Positions 24,896-33,810 of a stretch of DNA of 64,000 nt are shown here, piece after piece (the stretch's first letter is position 1; each line of letters opens with the position of its first letter). The stretch comes from Rhodoplanes tepidamans (GTDB taxonomy: Bacteria > Pseudomonadota > Alphaproteobacteria > Rhizobiales > Xanthobacteraceae). The stretch covers positions 310,001 through 374,000 of the forward strand of contig NZ_JAUSUJ010000001.1 of the NCBI RefSeq assembly GCF_030813915.1, given 5' to 3'. The translations under genes and the position numbers were made by a program. Under the pieces are notes generated by a model. The model ran no database searches. It was not told the DNA's origin and saw only the letters and a list, made by a program, of their open reading frames with translations.

Positions 24896-25905
24896 GCGCC
24901 CGGGCCCCAGTAGAACCTGTCGTCGGGCAGCCGGCCGCCCAGGATGTCGGGCGACATCTCCATCAGGGCCGTGAAGTAGTGCTCGAGGTCGGGCCGCGCG
25001 TCGGCGGCCGCGACCACGTCGAGGCGGAAATGCGGGATCGACCGCTCGACCACCGGGGCGCCGAGGTCGAGCGTGGCGGCGCCGAGTCGGCCGGCCTCGG
25101 CCGGATTGTCGAGCACCCAGCGGGCCGCGGTCCGGCAGCCGTCGTGAATCGCGCGGACGATCTCGGGATGCGCCTGGACGAAGTCCTCGCGCACGCCGAG
25201 GCCGGCCTGGGAGATGCGCGGCGGCCGCCCGGTGAGGCGGCCCCAGACGGCGGTGAGGTCGGCCGCCCGCCGCACCTCGATGCCGGCCTGGGCGCCGCGG
25301 ATCTGCGACGCCGTCGCGGCCGGCTCGGAGATCACGGCGAGTGCGGCGCGGCCGGCGAGCAGGAGCTGCACGGCCTCGGTCGGCGTGCCGACATACTGCA
25401 GCTTCACGTCGGTGTCGGGATTCATGCCGAGCTTGCGCAGCGTCATCCGGAAGATCAGGTCGGGCGCGTCGCCGCGAAACGCCATCAGCACCGGCTTGCC
25501 GGCGATGTCCTCGATCTTCTGCACCGCGTCGTCGCGGCTCATCAGATAGAGAAGGCCCCAGGTGACGATGTTCATCAGCCGCACCGGGACGCCGCGGTTC
25601 AGCATGTTGGCGCACGAGTAGGACGGCGTGCCGAACACCGCCATGTCGCCCGACACGACGCCGGCCCGCATCTGGTCCGGGGTGCGCCACACCTTGAGCT
25701 GCACCTTGTCGGCGAACTGCGACAGGGTTCCGGTCTCGACCAGCCGGGCCATCACCACCGACGGGGTCGCCGGCATGCCGTTGATGGTGAGGCTCGCGAG
25801 CTTCGCGGCGGCCTCGGCGCGGCCGGCGAAGAGGCCGGGCAGGAGCGTCGCGGCGCCGGCCGCGGCGAGGCCCGTCAGTGCGTCGCGTCGGGTCGGAAAC
25901 GCCAT
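24892..25905 (-). CDS. ABC transporter substrate-binding protein 1 (NMT1/SsuA-like), first gene of the operon
   Basis: The 337-residue exported protein has the Tat-like signal FPTRRDALTGLAAAGAATLL (cleavage near AEA). Its body includes LTINGMPATPSVVMARLVE, KVWRTPDQMRAGVVSGDMAV, VLMAFRGDAPDLIFRMTLRK and DDRFYWGPGA at the C-terminus. It is of the NitT/TauT/NMT1 class but no known ligand signature was recognised. A GAGGAG ribosome-binding site precedes the ATG at 25905. The 231-bp region up to the divergent exporter gene must hold the operon promoter; I saw no obvious FixK or FNR box in it. Confidence 0.9.
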   Translation of the reverse strand: MAFPTRRDALTGLAAAGAATLLPGLFAGRAEAAAKLASLTINGMPATPSVVMARLVETGTLSQFADKVQLKVWRTPDQMRAGVVSGDMAVFGTPSYSCANMLNRGVPVRLMNIVTWGLLYLMSRDDAVQKIEDIAGKPVLMAFRGDAPDLIFRMTLRKLGMNPDTDVKLQYVGTPTEAVQLLLAGRAALAVISEPAATASQIRGAQAGIEVRRAADLTAVWGRLTGRPPRISQAGLGVREDFVQAHPEIVRAIHDGCRTAARWVLDNPAEAGRLGAATLDLGAPVVERSIPHFRLDVVAAADARPDLEHYFTALMEMSPDILGGRLPDDRFYWGPGA

Positions 25906-26136
25906 GCCGTGCTCTCCTCTGCGACGAAACGATCGCGCGCCGCCGGCTCCGTCACGGCCGGAGGCGCAGGGCTGGATAGTCGGTCGCCGGGACGGCCGGC
26001 ATACGAGAAAGTACCGAGCGATTTTGGAATTGTCCGAAAATGCAAATCCTTCCAGGCAGGCTTGACGCCGCCTTGCGGGCAGAGGAGTGCTGTGGTCTCC
26101 CGCCGGTCCCGCCCCGATCACCCCCGCACGGACTTC

Positions 26137-27000
26137 ATGGCCCAGCGTTCCGTCGTTCCCGGCATCCTGTTCATGATCGGCTGCACGATCATGTTCGCCA
26201 TCGGCAGCGCCGTCTCGAAATGGCAGCTCGCCGACTATCCGGTCGGCGAGATCCTGTTCGTGCGCGCCCTGGTGTCGCTCGTCACGGTGTCGATCATCAT
26301 CCTGCCGCACACCGGGCTGGCGGTGTTCCGCACCACCCGGCTGCGCGACCACACCAGCCGCTCGGTCACCCAGGCGGCGGCGCAGACCTGCATCATGGTG
26401 GCGCTCAGCCTGATGCCGCTCGCCAGCGTCATCGCGGTCAACTTCTCGGCACCGCTGTTCGCCACCCTGTTCTCGGCCCTGATCTTCAAGGAGACGGCCG
26501 GCCGGGCCCGCTGGGCCGCCCTGGTGGCCGGCTTCGCCGGCGTCCTCATCGTCACCAATCCGGGCGCCGACACGTTCCAGATCGGATTCCTGTTCGCGAT
26601 CGGCAACGCCGTGCTGTACGGCCTGGTCACGGCCGGCGTCCGCAGCATGACACGCACCGAGTCCGCCGGCACCCTCACCATGTGGCAGATGGTGATGCTG
26701 ACCGGCATCTTCACCGCGGCGCTGCCGTTCGGCTTCGTGGTGCCGAGCTTCTGGGACGGCGTGCTGATGCTGGTGAACGGCGTCTCCAACGCCATCGGCC
26801 AGTACTGGTGGACCAAGGCGCTGCATCTCGCGCCGGCCGGTGCGGTCGGGCCGTTCTACTACCTGTCGCTGGTGTGGGCGATGGTGATCGGCTTCCTGGT
26901 GTGGGGCGACATCCCGACCGTCCACCTGCTGCTCGGCTCCGCCGTGGTGGTGGCCTCCGGCCTCGCCCTGCTGTGGCACGAGGCCGGCCGGAAGGGCTGA
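26137..27000 (+). CDS. EamA/DMT-family drug/metabolite exporter
   Basis: The 287-residue inner-membrane protein has ten hydrophobic helices in two EamA repeats of five. The first repeat ends with NFSAPLFATLFSALIFKETA, the characteristic E/P-rich end, and GVLIVTNPG. The second includes GLVTAGVRSMTR and PFYYLSLVWAMVIGFLVWGD. DMT proteins export amino acids, nucleosides or other metabolites. It is divergent from the seven-gene importer operon and could be co-regulated with it through the shared 231-bp region, but this is unproven. The start at 26137 (MAQRSVVPG) fits the usual short N-terminus. Confidence 0.88.
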   Translation: MAQRSVVPGILFMIGCTIMFAIGSAVSKWQLADYPVGEILFVRALVSLVTVSIIILPHTGLAVFRTTRLRDHTSRSVTQAAAQTCIMVALSLMPLASVIAVNFSAPLFATLFSALIFKETAGRARWAALVAGFAGVLIVTNPGADTFQIGFLFAIGNAVLYGLVTAGVRSMTRTESAGTLTMWQMVMLTGIFTAALPFGFVVPSFWDGVLMLVNGVSNAIGQYWWTKALHLAPAGAVGPFYYLSLVWAMVIGFLVWGDIPTVHLLLGSAVVVASGLALLWHEAGRKG

Positions 27001-27120
27001 GCCGGGCGGGGGACGGCGGTTTCCGACGGCGTGTCCCGGACAAGGCGCGTCGGGCCGGAAGCCTGATGCGCCGCAGAGCCGGGGCCCAGGGCGGCACGGC
27101 AGGCGCCTCCACCAGTCGCC

Positions 27121-27160
27121 TGGGTCCCGGTTCGCGGCGCGTTGCGCCGCGCCCGGGACA
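27121..27160. repeat. Strong GC hairpin upstream of ribE (REP-like)
   Basis: Arms GTCCCGG...GCGGCGCG and CGCCGCGCCCGGGAC pair around a GTT loop, between the exporter stop (27000) and the ribE start (27210). The conserved segments of an FMN riboswitch are not present in this leader. Confidence 0.5.
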
Positions 27161-27209
27161 CGATGCGTCGCCGTTGCATTCCTCCGCCCGTGGCCCTAAT
27201 CCAGGGCGC

Positions 27210-27833
27210 ATGTTCACAGGCATCGTCACCGATATCGGCACCGTCCTCGCCGTCGCGCCGCGTGCCGACGACCTTCGCCGCCTCACCATCGCGTGCAGCT
27301 ACGACCGCGCGTCCATCGTGGACGGCGCCTCGATCGCCTGCAGCGGCACCTGCCTGACCGTGGTCGCCGCCGGGGTGGAGCAGGGGCGCACCTGGTTTTC
27401 GGTCGACGCCGCGGCCGAGACGCTGCGGCTCACCACGGTCGGCCGCTGGACGGCCGGCAGCCGGGTCAATCTCGAGCGCGCCCTGAAGATCGGCGACGAG
27501 CTCGGCGGCCACCTGGTCACCGGCCATGTCGACGGCCTCGCCGACCTGATCGCCCGCGAAGACCTCGGCGAGATGGCGAAGATGACGTTCCGGGCGCCGA
27601 CGCCGCTCGCCCGCTTCGTCGCCACCAAGGGCTCGGTGACGCTCGCCGGCGTGTCGCTGACCGTCAACGAGGTCGACGGCGACGCCTTCTCGGTGCTGCT
27701 CATCCCGCACACGCTGCAGGTGACGACGCTGGGCGACCTCGCGCCGGGCGATCCGGTGAATCTCGAGGTCGACCTGATGGCGCGGTACGCGGCCCGGCTG
27801 GCCGAGACCGCGAGCCCCGCAGAGGCGGTCTGA
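27210..27833 (+). CDS. ribE: Riboflavin synthase alpha subunit
   Basis: The 207-residue enzyme dismutates two 6,7-dimethyl-8-ribityllumazine molecules into riboflavin. Both tandem barrel repeats are visible, beginning MFTGIVTDIGTV and GHLVTGHVDGLADLI. Active-site elements are SIACSGTCLTVV (Cys) and the second-barrel GSVTLAGVSLTVNEV. The VNLEVDLMARY C-terminal helix for trimerisation is present. It is followed by ribH after 60 bp and nusB, the standard order in alphaproteobacteria (without ribD and ribBA here). Confidence 0.95.
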   Translation: MFTGIVTDIGTVLAVAPRADDLRRLTIACSYDRASIVDGASIACSGTCLTVVAAGVEQGRTWFSVDAAAETLRLTTVGRWTAGSRVNLERALKIGDELGGHLVTGHVDGLADLIAREDLGEMAKMTFRAPTPLARFVATKGSVTLAGVSLTVNEVDGDAFSVLLIPHTLQVTTLGDLAPGDPVNLEVDLMARYAARLAETASPAEAV

Positions 27834-27893
27834 CGTCGTCGGGGTTGCGAGCGGTCCCGCCGGCTTGCTACTGACGGCGCGACCGAGGAACCC

Positions 27894-28400
27894 ATGGCCG
27901 GACCGAGCACAGCGACACGCACCATCGAAGAGCCCCTGCCGGGCGCGCGCATCCTCATCGTCGAGGCGCGCTACTACGGCGCCATCGCGGATGCGCTGCT
28001 GGAGGGGGCCCGCCGGGTGCTCGACGCCGCGCAGGTGGAATGGGACATCGTCAGCGTCCCGGGATCGCTCGAGGTCCCGCAGGCGGTGGCGATCGCGCTG
28101 GAGGCGCCGGTGCACACCCGCCGGCTGCCGTTCGACGGCATCGTGGCGCTCGGCTGCGTCATCCGCGGCGAGACCAGCCACTACGACATCGTCGCCGGCG
28201 AATCCGCCCGTGCGCTCATGGATCTGGCGATTCGCCACCGGGTGCCGATCGGCAACGGCATCGTGACGACCGACACCCACGCCCAGGCGATGACCCGCGC
28301 CAACCCGGACGAAGGCGACAAGGGCGGCGTCGCCGCCGCCGCCGTGACGTCGCTGATCCGGGTGAAACGCCACCTCCAGAGCCCGCGGGGCGACCGGTGA
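27894..28400 (+). CDS. ribH: 6,7-dimethyl-8-ribityllumazine synthase
   Basis: The 168-residue enzyme condenses 5-amino-6-ribitylamino-uracil with 3,4-dihydroxy-2-butanone 4-phosphate, the step before ribE. Landmarks are ILIVEARYYGAIADALLEGA, VSVPGSLEVPQAVAIAL, the ALGCVIRGETSHYDIVAGES active-site loop (His) and GIVTTDTHAQA. It appears to be the RibH1-like type. Its stop overlaps the nusB start (GTGA), giving translational coupling. Confidence 0.95.
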   Translation: MAGPSTATRTIEEPLPGARILIVEARYYGAIADALLEGARRVLDAAQVEWDIVSVPGSLEVPQAVAIALEAPVHTRRLPFDGIVALGCVIRGETSHYDIVAGESARALMDLAIRHRVPIGNGIVTTDTHAQAMTRANPDEGDKGGVAAAAVTSLIRVKRHLQSPRGDR

Positions 28401-28888
28401 GCCGCGAGCCCAAGCCGGTGCGCAAGGCGAACCGCCGCGGCGCCGCGCGGCTCGCCGCCGTGCAGGCGCTCTACCAGATGGACATCGCGGCGACGCCGCT
28501 GCACGAGATCCTGGCCGAGTTCGAGAGCCACTGGATCGGCCGCGAGGTCGAAGGCGACCAGTACCTGCCGGCCGAGGCGGGCTTCTTCCGCGACATCGTC
28601 AACGGCGTCGTCGAGGGCCAGCGCAAGCTCGACCCGCTGGTCGACCAGGCGCTGGAAGCGAGCTGGCCGCTGAAGCGGGTCGAGGCGATCCTTCGCTCGG
28701 TGCTGCGGGCGGGCGCCTGGGAGCTCGACAAGCGCCGCGACATCCCGGCCCGGGTGGTCGTGTCGGAGTATGTCGACGTGGCCAACGCCTTCGTCGACCG
28801 CGACGAGACCGGAATGGTCAACGCCGTGCTGGACGAGATCGCCCGGCGGCTGCGCGCCGCCGAGTTCGATCCCGCGCCGCAGGGCTGA
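28397..28888 (+). CDS. nusB: Transcription antitermination factor NusB
   Basis: The 163-residue all-helical protein binds boxA RNA with NusE for rRNA antitermination. It has a basic N-terminus (KPVRKANRRGAARLAAVQAL), YQMDIAATPLHEILAEFE, WPLKRVEAILRSVLRAGAWE and the C-terminal VVSEYVDVANAFVDRDETGM. GTG start inside the ribH stop. The ribH-nusB order is conserved in many proteobacteria. Confidence 0.94.
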   Translation: MSREPKPVRKANRRGAARLAAVQALYQMDIAATPLHEILAEFESHWIGREVEGDQYLPAEAGFFRDIVNGVVEGQRKLDPLVDQALEASWPLKRVEAILRSVLRAGAWELDKRRDIPARVVVSEYVDVANAFVDRDETGMVNAVLDEIARRLRAAEFDPAPQG

Positions 28889-28903
28889 GACGCAGCCCCG
28901 CGC

Positions 28904-29371
28904 TCAGCGCCAGCCGCCGAGCGTCCAGGCGCAGCCCGACATGCCGACGCAGCCGGTGCCGTAGGTCGCCGCCGTCGCGGCTGGAACCACATAGGTCGGA
29001 TAGGCGTAGATGCGGCGCGCGTCGGTCGCGTAGATGGTGCCGTCCTGGGCCGGCGTCGCCCAGCCGACCGGGCCGTAGGCGCCGTACGGCACCGGACCCG
29101 CCACGGGCACGACGCCGTACCGGGCCGGCGGCAGCCGCGGCCGCCACGACACGTACCATCCCTGCCCGGGCTGCCACGAATAGCCGTAGGCATGCACGGG
29201 GGCCGGCCGCGCGTGCCGGTGCCAGGCCTTGCCGTGTCGAACCTTGGCGTATGGATGATGCGCCGGGTGATACGCGCCCGGAGGTGCGTGCGGCGCCTGC
29301 GCGGAGGCGTCGGCGGCGAACCCGACGGTGGCGGCGAGCCCCGCCGCGAGGATGATCCCGGTACGCGACAT
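28904..29371 (-). CDS. Small exported His/Tyr/Pro-rich hypothetical protein
   Basis: The 155-residue protein starts with a signal peptide (MSRTGIILAAGLAATVGF, cleavage near ASAQA). His/Pro-rich repeats follow (PPGAYHPAHHPYAKVRHG), then a Tyr/Gly/Pro region with PYGAYGPVGW and a two-Cys tail (GCVGMSGCAW). Histidine clusters may bind metals, but no family is recognised. It faces nusB (15-bp convergent gap). The ATG at 29371 is preferred over upstream in-frame starts because it gives the signal sequence. Confidence 0.68.
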   Translation of the reverse strand: MSRTGIILAAGLAATVGFAADASAQAPHAPPGAYHPAHHPYAKVRHGKAWHRHARPAPVHAYGYSWQPGQGWYVSWRPRLPPARYGVVPVAGPVPYGAYGPVGWATPAQDGTIYATDARRIYAYPTYVVPAATAATYGTGCVGMSGCAWTLGGWR

Positions 29372-29679
29372 CTTCTGGTCCTTTCGCTCGGAACTGGCCT
29401 TCGACCGCAACGGCGGCGCCCGGCGCCGACCGGCCGCACCCGCATGGGCCGTTCTCGCACGGAAGCCTGAAGGCCGAGATAACGCCGCGCGGCCGCGGCC
29501 GCGGACCCGGCGGAAACCCGTACGGCGCCGGACGTCGCCCCGCGTCAACTTGTCCCGGATCGGGAAAGGGCGGGTCGTTAAAGAGGGTTTCTTCTCCAAC
29601 AGAAGATATTAATGTACTAGCTCCATTCTAAAGTCGTCGAAGACGGCAACCATTCGACAGTACATTTCGGAATACAGCA
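29372..29679. other. Intergenic region with divergent promoters and an inverted repeat
   Basis: This 308-base gap between the exported protein gene (minus) and the TetR gene (plus) shows no gene. Its right third is AT-rich for this genome (around 29575-29640). It contains an AATGTACT/AGTACATT pair at 29611-29666, listed separately. Confidence 0.6.
29611..29666. promoter_or_regulatory. Inverted repeat upstream of the TetR gene
   Basis: AATGTACT (29611-29618) and its exact complement AGTACATT (29659-29666) are separated by 40 bases, the second ending 13 bases before the tetR start. Two half-sites of this kind are compatible with autoregulation by a TetR dimer; binding is inference. Confidence 0.4.
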
Positions 29680-30267
29680 ATGGCTCGCAAGTACGAGCTT
29701 AAAAGGCGCGCGATCCGCCAGGATGCGACGCGTCAAAAGATCGTCTCGGCCGCTGTCGATCTGCACTGCAGCATCGGTCCGACCCGCACCAGTATTCTGG
29801 CCATAGCGGAACGTGCCGGGGTCGAGCGTCCGACCGTCTACCGGCACTTTCCGACGCTCGAGACGCTGTACGATGCCTGCGCGGAACGGTTCTGGAGCGA
29901 CAACCCGCCGCCGGACCCGGAGGCGTGGACGGCGATCGCGGATCCCGAGGAGCGGCTGCGGCACGGTCTCGGCGAGCTCTATGTCTTCTTCGAGCGGCTC
30001 GCTCCGGCCTTATGGAACATCATGCGGGACGTCGAGGACGCGCCGGACCTGCGCCGCTTCTGCGCCGACCATGCCGGGCACTGGGTGCGCATGCGGGAGA
30101 TCCTGGCGGCTCCGTTCGAGGTGCCGCCGGAGCGGCAGGCGCAGCGCGACGCCGCCATCGCCCACGCGGTCGATTTCTTCGCGTGGCGCGCCTCGCGCCG
30201 GCAGGGCACTGCCAGTCCGGAGATCGTCGACCTGATGATCGGAATGGTGCGCGGCGGCTGCGGCTGA
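29680..30267 (+). CDS. TetR/AcrR-family transcriptional regulator
   Basis: The 195-residue regulator has the TetR HTH at about residues 12-60: TRQKIVSAAVDLHCSIGPTR, then SILAIAERAGVERPTVYRHF and PTLETLYDACAERFW. The C-terminal ligand-binding domain is unspecific. An inverted repeat lies in the promoter. It is followed by phaB on the opposite strand, so it may not control it. The cue is unknown. Confidence 0.9.
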   Translation: MARKYELKRRAIRQDATRQKIVSAAVDLHCSIGPTRTSILAIAERAGVERPTVYRHFPTLETLYDACAERFWSDNPPPDPEAWTAIADPEERLRHGLGELYVFFERLAPALWNIMRDVEDAPDLRRFCADHAGHWVRMREILAAPFEVPPERQAQRDAAIAHAVDFFAWRASRRQGTASPEIVDLMIGMVRGGCG

Positions 30268-30406
30268 GGCTCGCGGCCGGCCACGACAAACGGTCCGGGG
30301 CGTGACGCCGCGGCCGCCGGCCGGTCGTCCGCCCCCGCCGCCTCGGCCGCGGGGGCGCTGCTCGTCACGTGGCCCGGATCACATCGTCCGGATCACGGCC
30401 TCCGCA

Positions 30407-31141
30407 TCACATGTACTGTCCGCCGTTCGCCGCGATGTCGGTGCCGGTGATGTAGCCGGCGCTGTCGGACGAGAGGAAGACGACGATGTCGGCGATCTCG
30501 TCCGGTGCGCCGAGGCGGCCGACCGGGATCAGCGGCAGGATCTTCGTGTCCATCACCTCCTTCGGCACCGACAGCACCATCTTGGTGCCGAGATAGCCGG
30601 GCGAGATGGTGTTCACGGTGACGCCCTTGCGGCCCACCTCGAGCGCCAGCGACTTGGTGAAGCCGTACATGCCGGCCTTGGTCGCGGCGTAGTTGGACTG
30701 GCCGAACTGGCCCTTGGCGCCGTTCATCGACGAGATGTTGATGATCCGGCCCCACCCGCGCTCCAGCATGCCGTCGATCACCTGCTTCGACATGTTGAAC
30801 ACCGAGTAGAGGTTGGTGCGCAGCACGGCGTCCCACTGCTCGAACGTCATCTTGCGGAACATGGAGTCGCGCGTGATGCCGGCGTTGTTGACCAGCACGT
30901 CCACCGGACCGACCTCGCTCGCGACGCGGGCGACGCATTCCTTGCAAGACTCGTAGTCGGCGACGTCGACCTGATACGCCTTGAACTCGCGTCCTTCCTT
31001 CTTCTGGTTCTCCAGCCACTCGTCGACGTGCTTGTTGCCCGGCGAGCAGGTGACGGCGACGCGGTATCCGGCAGCGTGCATCTTCACGCTGATCGACTCG
31101 CCCAAGCCCCCCATACCGCCCGTGATGACTGCAACGCGCAT
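30407..31141 (-). CDS. phaB: Acetoacetyl-CoA reductase
   Basis: The 244-residue short-chain dehydrogenase reduces acetoacetyl-CoA to (R)-3-hydroxybutyryl-CoA with NADPH for polyhydroxybutyrate. It shows the TGGMGGLGESIS cofactor motif, NNAGITRDSMFRKMT, the catalytic Ser-Tyr-Lys (ISSMNGAKGQFGQ, NYAATKAGM) and the PhaB-type SPGYLGTKMV and PAEIA-like APDEIADIV segments. A strong AAGGAGG ribosome-binding site supports the start. No phaA or phaC is adjacent, so the pathway genes are scattered. Confidence 0.93.
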   Translation of the reverse strand: MRVAVITGGMGGLGESISVKMHAAGYRVAVTCSPGNKHVDEWLENQKKEGREFKAYQVDVADYESCKECVARVASEVGPVDVLVNNAGITRDSMFRKMTFEQWDAVLRTNLYSVFNMSKQVIDGMLERGWGRIINISSMNGAKGQFGQSNYAATKAGMYGFTKSLALEVGRKGVTVNTISPGYLGTKMVLSVPKEVMDTKILPLIPVGRLGAPDEIADIVVFLSSDSAGYITGTDIAANGGQYM

Positions 31142-31676
31142 GGTCCGAATTCCTCCTTGTTGAATGCGGCGACCCTCGTCCCCCGGATCGACGACCGGGA
31201 CGTCTCTGCCTCTGTTCGTCCGCCGGCCCGCCGAGGCGGGCCGAGGCGTGTCTTCGGCGTTTCGCTCCGTGCCTCGGCGCTTCTCGCGCCGGTGTCCGGA
31301 CGATTGGGCGCGCGCCGTCGGGGGTCGATACGGCGTGCACCGGCAATGCAATTGCGATTATGACAGTCAGGCGAGTTTGGGCGATTGCGGCGGGCGCCGC
31401 AAGGTGCAGGCACCGTCCGCCGCGACTCTTTGGTCGTATCGTTCCCTGCGACCAAAGCGCCGGGGCCGCCCGGGATGGCGCCGGATGTCGAAGACGACGG
31501 TCGACAGTCGCTGAGCGAAGCAGGGTCCGGCGAATTCGTGCGGACGGCACCTGCCCCTATGCGCTGCTCGCAGAGCTTCTTTACCGCTCTGCAAGGTTCT
31601 ACCCCCCTTACTAATGCGCGGAGACGAGCGCCACCGAGACCGAAAAACAGTCGGCGCCCGTGCTCGGAGGAATGAC
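31142..31676. other. 535-base intergenic region between phaB and the chemoreceptor
   Basis: No credible gene is seen. It contains a perfect GGCCCGCC/GGCGGGCC hairpin at 31225-31242, a 9-bp inverted repeat at 31428-31457 (listed separately), and a GCAATTGC palindrome near 31345. The divergent promoters of phaB and the chemoreceptor must lie here. Confidence 0.6.
31428..31457. promoter_or_regulatory. Perfect 9-bp inverted repeat upstream of the chemoreceptor gene
   Basis: CTTTGGTCG (31428-31436) and CGACCAAAG (31449-31457) flank a 12-base spacer, about 220 bases before the chemoreceptor start. It may act as an operator or an RNA hairpin; no T-tract follows on either strand. Confidence 0.4.
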
Positions 31677-33707
31677 ATGCGGGGTCTTCGTTTGCGCGTC
31701 GGCGCCAAGCTGACGCTGTCGGCCATGGTGGGCATCGCCCTCGTCTCGGTGCTCGTCGGAAACGTCTTCTTCAGCGGTCGCGACACGATCGCGGCGACCG
31801 AGACGGCACTGACGCGGCAGAAGCTCATCCAGGACGCCGGTCGGGCCCAGGTCGCGTTCGAGCAGATGCGGGTCTCCTACCGGGAGATCAAGATGGCGCG
31901 GTCCAAGGGGGAGGTGGACACCGCCCTCAAGAGCTTCCGCGAGACCGCGGCCGAGGCCGCCCGGTATCTCGGCGACATGCGCGGCGCCGTGCTCCTCAAG
32001 GAGAATCTCGACCGGATCGACCGCGCCGCCAGCCTGATCTCGGCCTACGACAAGGCGGTCGAGGAGATCGGCCGGCTGCAGGAGAAGATCTTCGAGCTCT
32101 GGGTCGCCCGGGACCAGGTGCTCGGCGTCTGGAACAAGTCGTTCGATGCGTTCGTCGGGTCGAAGGTGCTCGAAGCCCAGCCGAACGGGGCCGATGTCGA
32201 GGCGCTGGTCCGGCAGGCGGATTCTGTGTCGAAGACGGCCCGCATCGTGTCCTGGCGCTACGATGCGACCGAGCTTCCGGCCCAGGCCGCCCGCATCCCG
32301 CCGCTGCAGAAGAAGGCGCAGGAGATTCTGCGTCAGGGGCGGGCCAAGCTGACCGACCCGACCCTGGTCGCCGAGCTCGACGGCCTGGACAAGAACCTCG
32401 CCCGCTTCTCCGAGGTGATCGACAATACCGTCGCGGCACGCGCCGCCCAGGGCGAGGTCCTCGACAAGCGCCTGCGTCCGATCGTCGGCGAGATCGACAA
32501 GCTGATCGACGACACGGTCGCCTCCACCACCCAGACCGTGAAGGCCGAGGCCTCCGACCTGATCTCCGGCGTGAGCCGGGCGACCACCATTTCGGTCGTG
32601 CTGGGCCTCCTCGTCGTCGCCGTGCAGATCGGCTCGGCGGTGTTCGGCGGCCTGTCGATCGGCAAGCCGGTCCGCCGCATCGGCGAGGTGCTGCGCAGCC
32701 TCGGCGACGGCAATCGCGCCGTCGAGATCCCCTACACGGCCCGCCACGACGAGATCGGCGAGGCGGCCCGTGCGGCGCTCGCCTTCCGCGACAATCTCGC
32801 CCGGGTGGAGCAGCTCGAGGCCGACCGCAAGGCGATCGAGGCGCAGACCGCCGAGGAGCGGCGCGCCGCCATGCACCGGCTCGCCGGCGAGTTCGAGGCG
32901 GCGATCGGTCAGATCGTCCAGCGCGTCTCGCAGGCCTCCGGCGCCCTCGAGGCGGCGGCCGGCGCCATGACGGCCACGGCCGAGAAGACCGAGACGCTCG
33001 CCGGCAACGTCGCGGCGGCCTCCGAGGAGGCCTCGGCCAACGTCGCCGCGGTGGCGTCCGCCACCCAGGAGATGACGTCGTCGGTCGGCGAGATCGGCCG
33101 GCAGGTGCAGGACTCGAGCCGCATCGCCGCGCACGCCGTCGCCCAGGCCCGCACCACCGACCAGCGGATCACGGCGCTGTCGCAGTCGGCCGGACGCATC
33201 GGCGACGTCGTCAAGCTGATCACGGCGATCGCCGAGCAGACCAACCTGCTCGCCCTCAACGCGACGATCGAGGCGGCCCGGGCCGGCGAGGCCGGCAAGG
33301 GCTTCGCCGTGGTCGCCCAGGAGGTCAAGGCGCTCGCCGCCCAGACCGGCAAGGCGACCGGCGACATCTCGGCCCAGATCGCCGAGATGCAGGGGGCGAC
33401 CCAGGATTCGGTCGTCGCCATCAAGGAGATCGGCGGCACCATCGGCCAGATCGCCGAGATCGCCGCGGCCATCGCGGCCGCCGTGGAGGAGCAGGGCGCG
33501 GCGACCGCCGAGATCGCCCGCAACGTCCAGCAGGCGGCCAAAGGCACCGACGAGGTCGCCCGCCACATCACCGACGTCAACCGGGGCGCCACCGAGACCG
33601 GCGCGGCCTCCGGCCAGGTCCTCCTCTCCGCCCGCGAGCTGTCCAAGGACGGCGCCGCCCTGCGCCAGCAGGTCGACAAGTTCCTCGGCGCCGTGCGGGC
33701 CGCCTGA
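31677..33707 (+). CDS. Methyl-accepting chemotaxis protein
   Basis: The 676-residue chemoreceptor has TM1 at about 11-33 ([20 protein letters not shown]), a roughly 270-residue periplasmic helical sensor, and TM2 near 302-325 ([20 protein letters not shown]). A HAMP domain follows ([18 protein letters not shown]), then the signalling domain with hairpin tip [20 protein letters not shown] near residue 515. The periplasmic region is helical-bundle-like without a recognised cache domain, so the ligand is unknown. A CGGAGGA ribosome-binding site precedes the ATG. It is monocistronic and ended by the terminator at 33740. No other che genes are in the window. Confidence 0.93.
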   Translation: MRGLRLRVGAKLTLSAMVGIALVSVLVGNVFFSGRDTIAATETALTRQKLIQDAGRAQVAFEQMRVSYREIKMARSKGEVDTALKSFRETAAEAARYLGDMRGAVLLKENLDRIDRAASLISAYDKAVEEIGRLQEKIFELWVARDQVLGVWNKSFDAFVGSKVLEAQPNGADVEALVRQADSVSKTARIVSWRYDATELPAQAARIPPLQKKAQEILRQGRAKLTDPTLVAELDGLDKNLARFSEVIDNTVAARAAQGEVLDKRLRPIVGEIDKLIDDTVASTTQTVKAEASDLISGVSRATTISVVLGLLVVAVQIGSAVFGGLSIGKPVRRIGEVLRSLGDGNRAVEIPYTARHDEIGEAARAALAFRDNLARVEQLEADRKAIEAQTAEERRAAMHRLAGEFEAAIGQIVQRVSQASGALEAAAGAMTATAEKTETLAGNVAAASEEASANVAAVASATQEMTSSVGEIGRQVQDSSRIAAHAVAQARTTDQRITALSQSAGRIGDVVKLITAIAEQTNLLALNATIEAARAGEAGKGFAVVAQEVKALAAQTGKATGDISAQIAEMQGATQDSVVAIKEIGGTIGQIAEIAAAIAAAVEEQGAATAEIARNVQQAAKGTDEVARHITDVNRGATETGAASGQVLLSARELSKDGAALRQQVDKFLGAVRAA

Positions 33708-33739
33708 GCGGGCGGGGTCTTTCCACGGATCGAACCGGA

Positions 33740-33770
33740 ACGGGCGCCCCTGCGGCGCCCGTTTCCGTTT
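33740..33770 (+). terminator. Rho-independent terminator of the chemoreceptor gene
   Basis: A perfect 9-bp stem ACGGGCGCC/GGCGCCCGT with a CCTGC loop is followed by TTCCGTTT, 33 bases after the stop. Confidence 0.75.
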
Positions 33771-33810
33771 CACATCCGCTCTGTTTCAGATCCGGTCGGG
33801 TGGAACGCGC

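Noticed and set aside
24565-26136. Long plus-strand reading frame (over 500 codons) opposite the binding-protein genes
   Set aside because: It is the antisense shadow of the binding-protein genes in high-GC DNA; the translation is Arg/Gly/Pro low complexity without any family feature, until it merges with the real exporter gene at 26137.
27001-27209. FMN riboswitch before ribE
   Set aside because: The conserved elements of the FMN aptamer are not present; only a GC-rich hairpin is seen.
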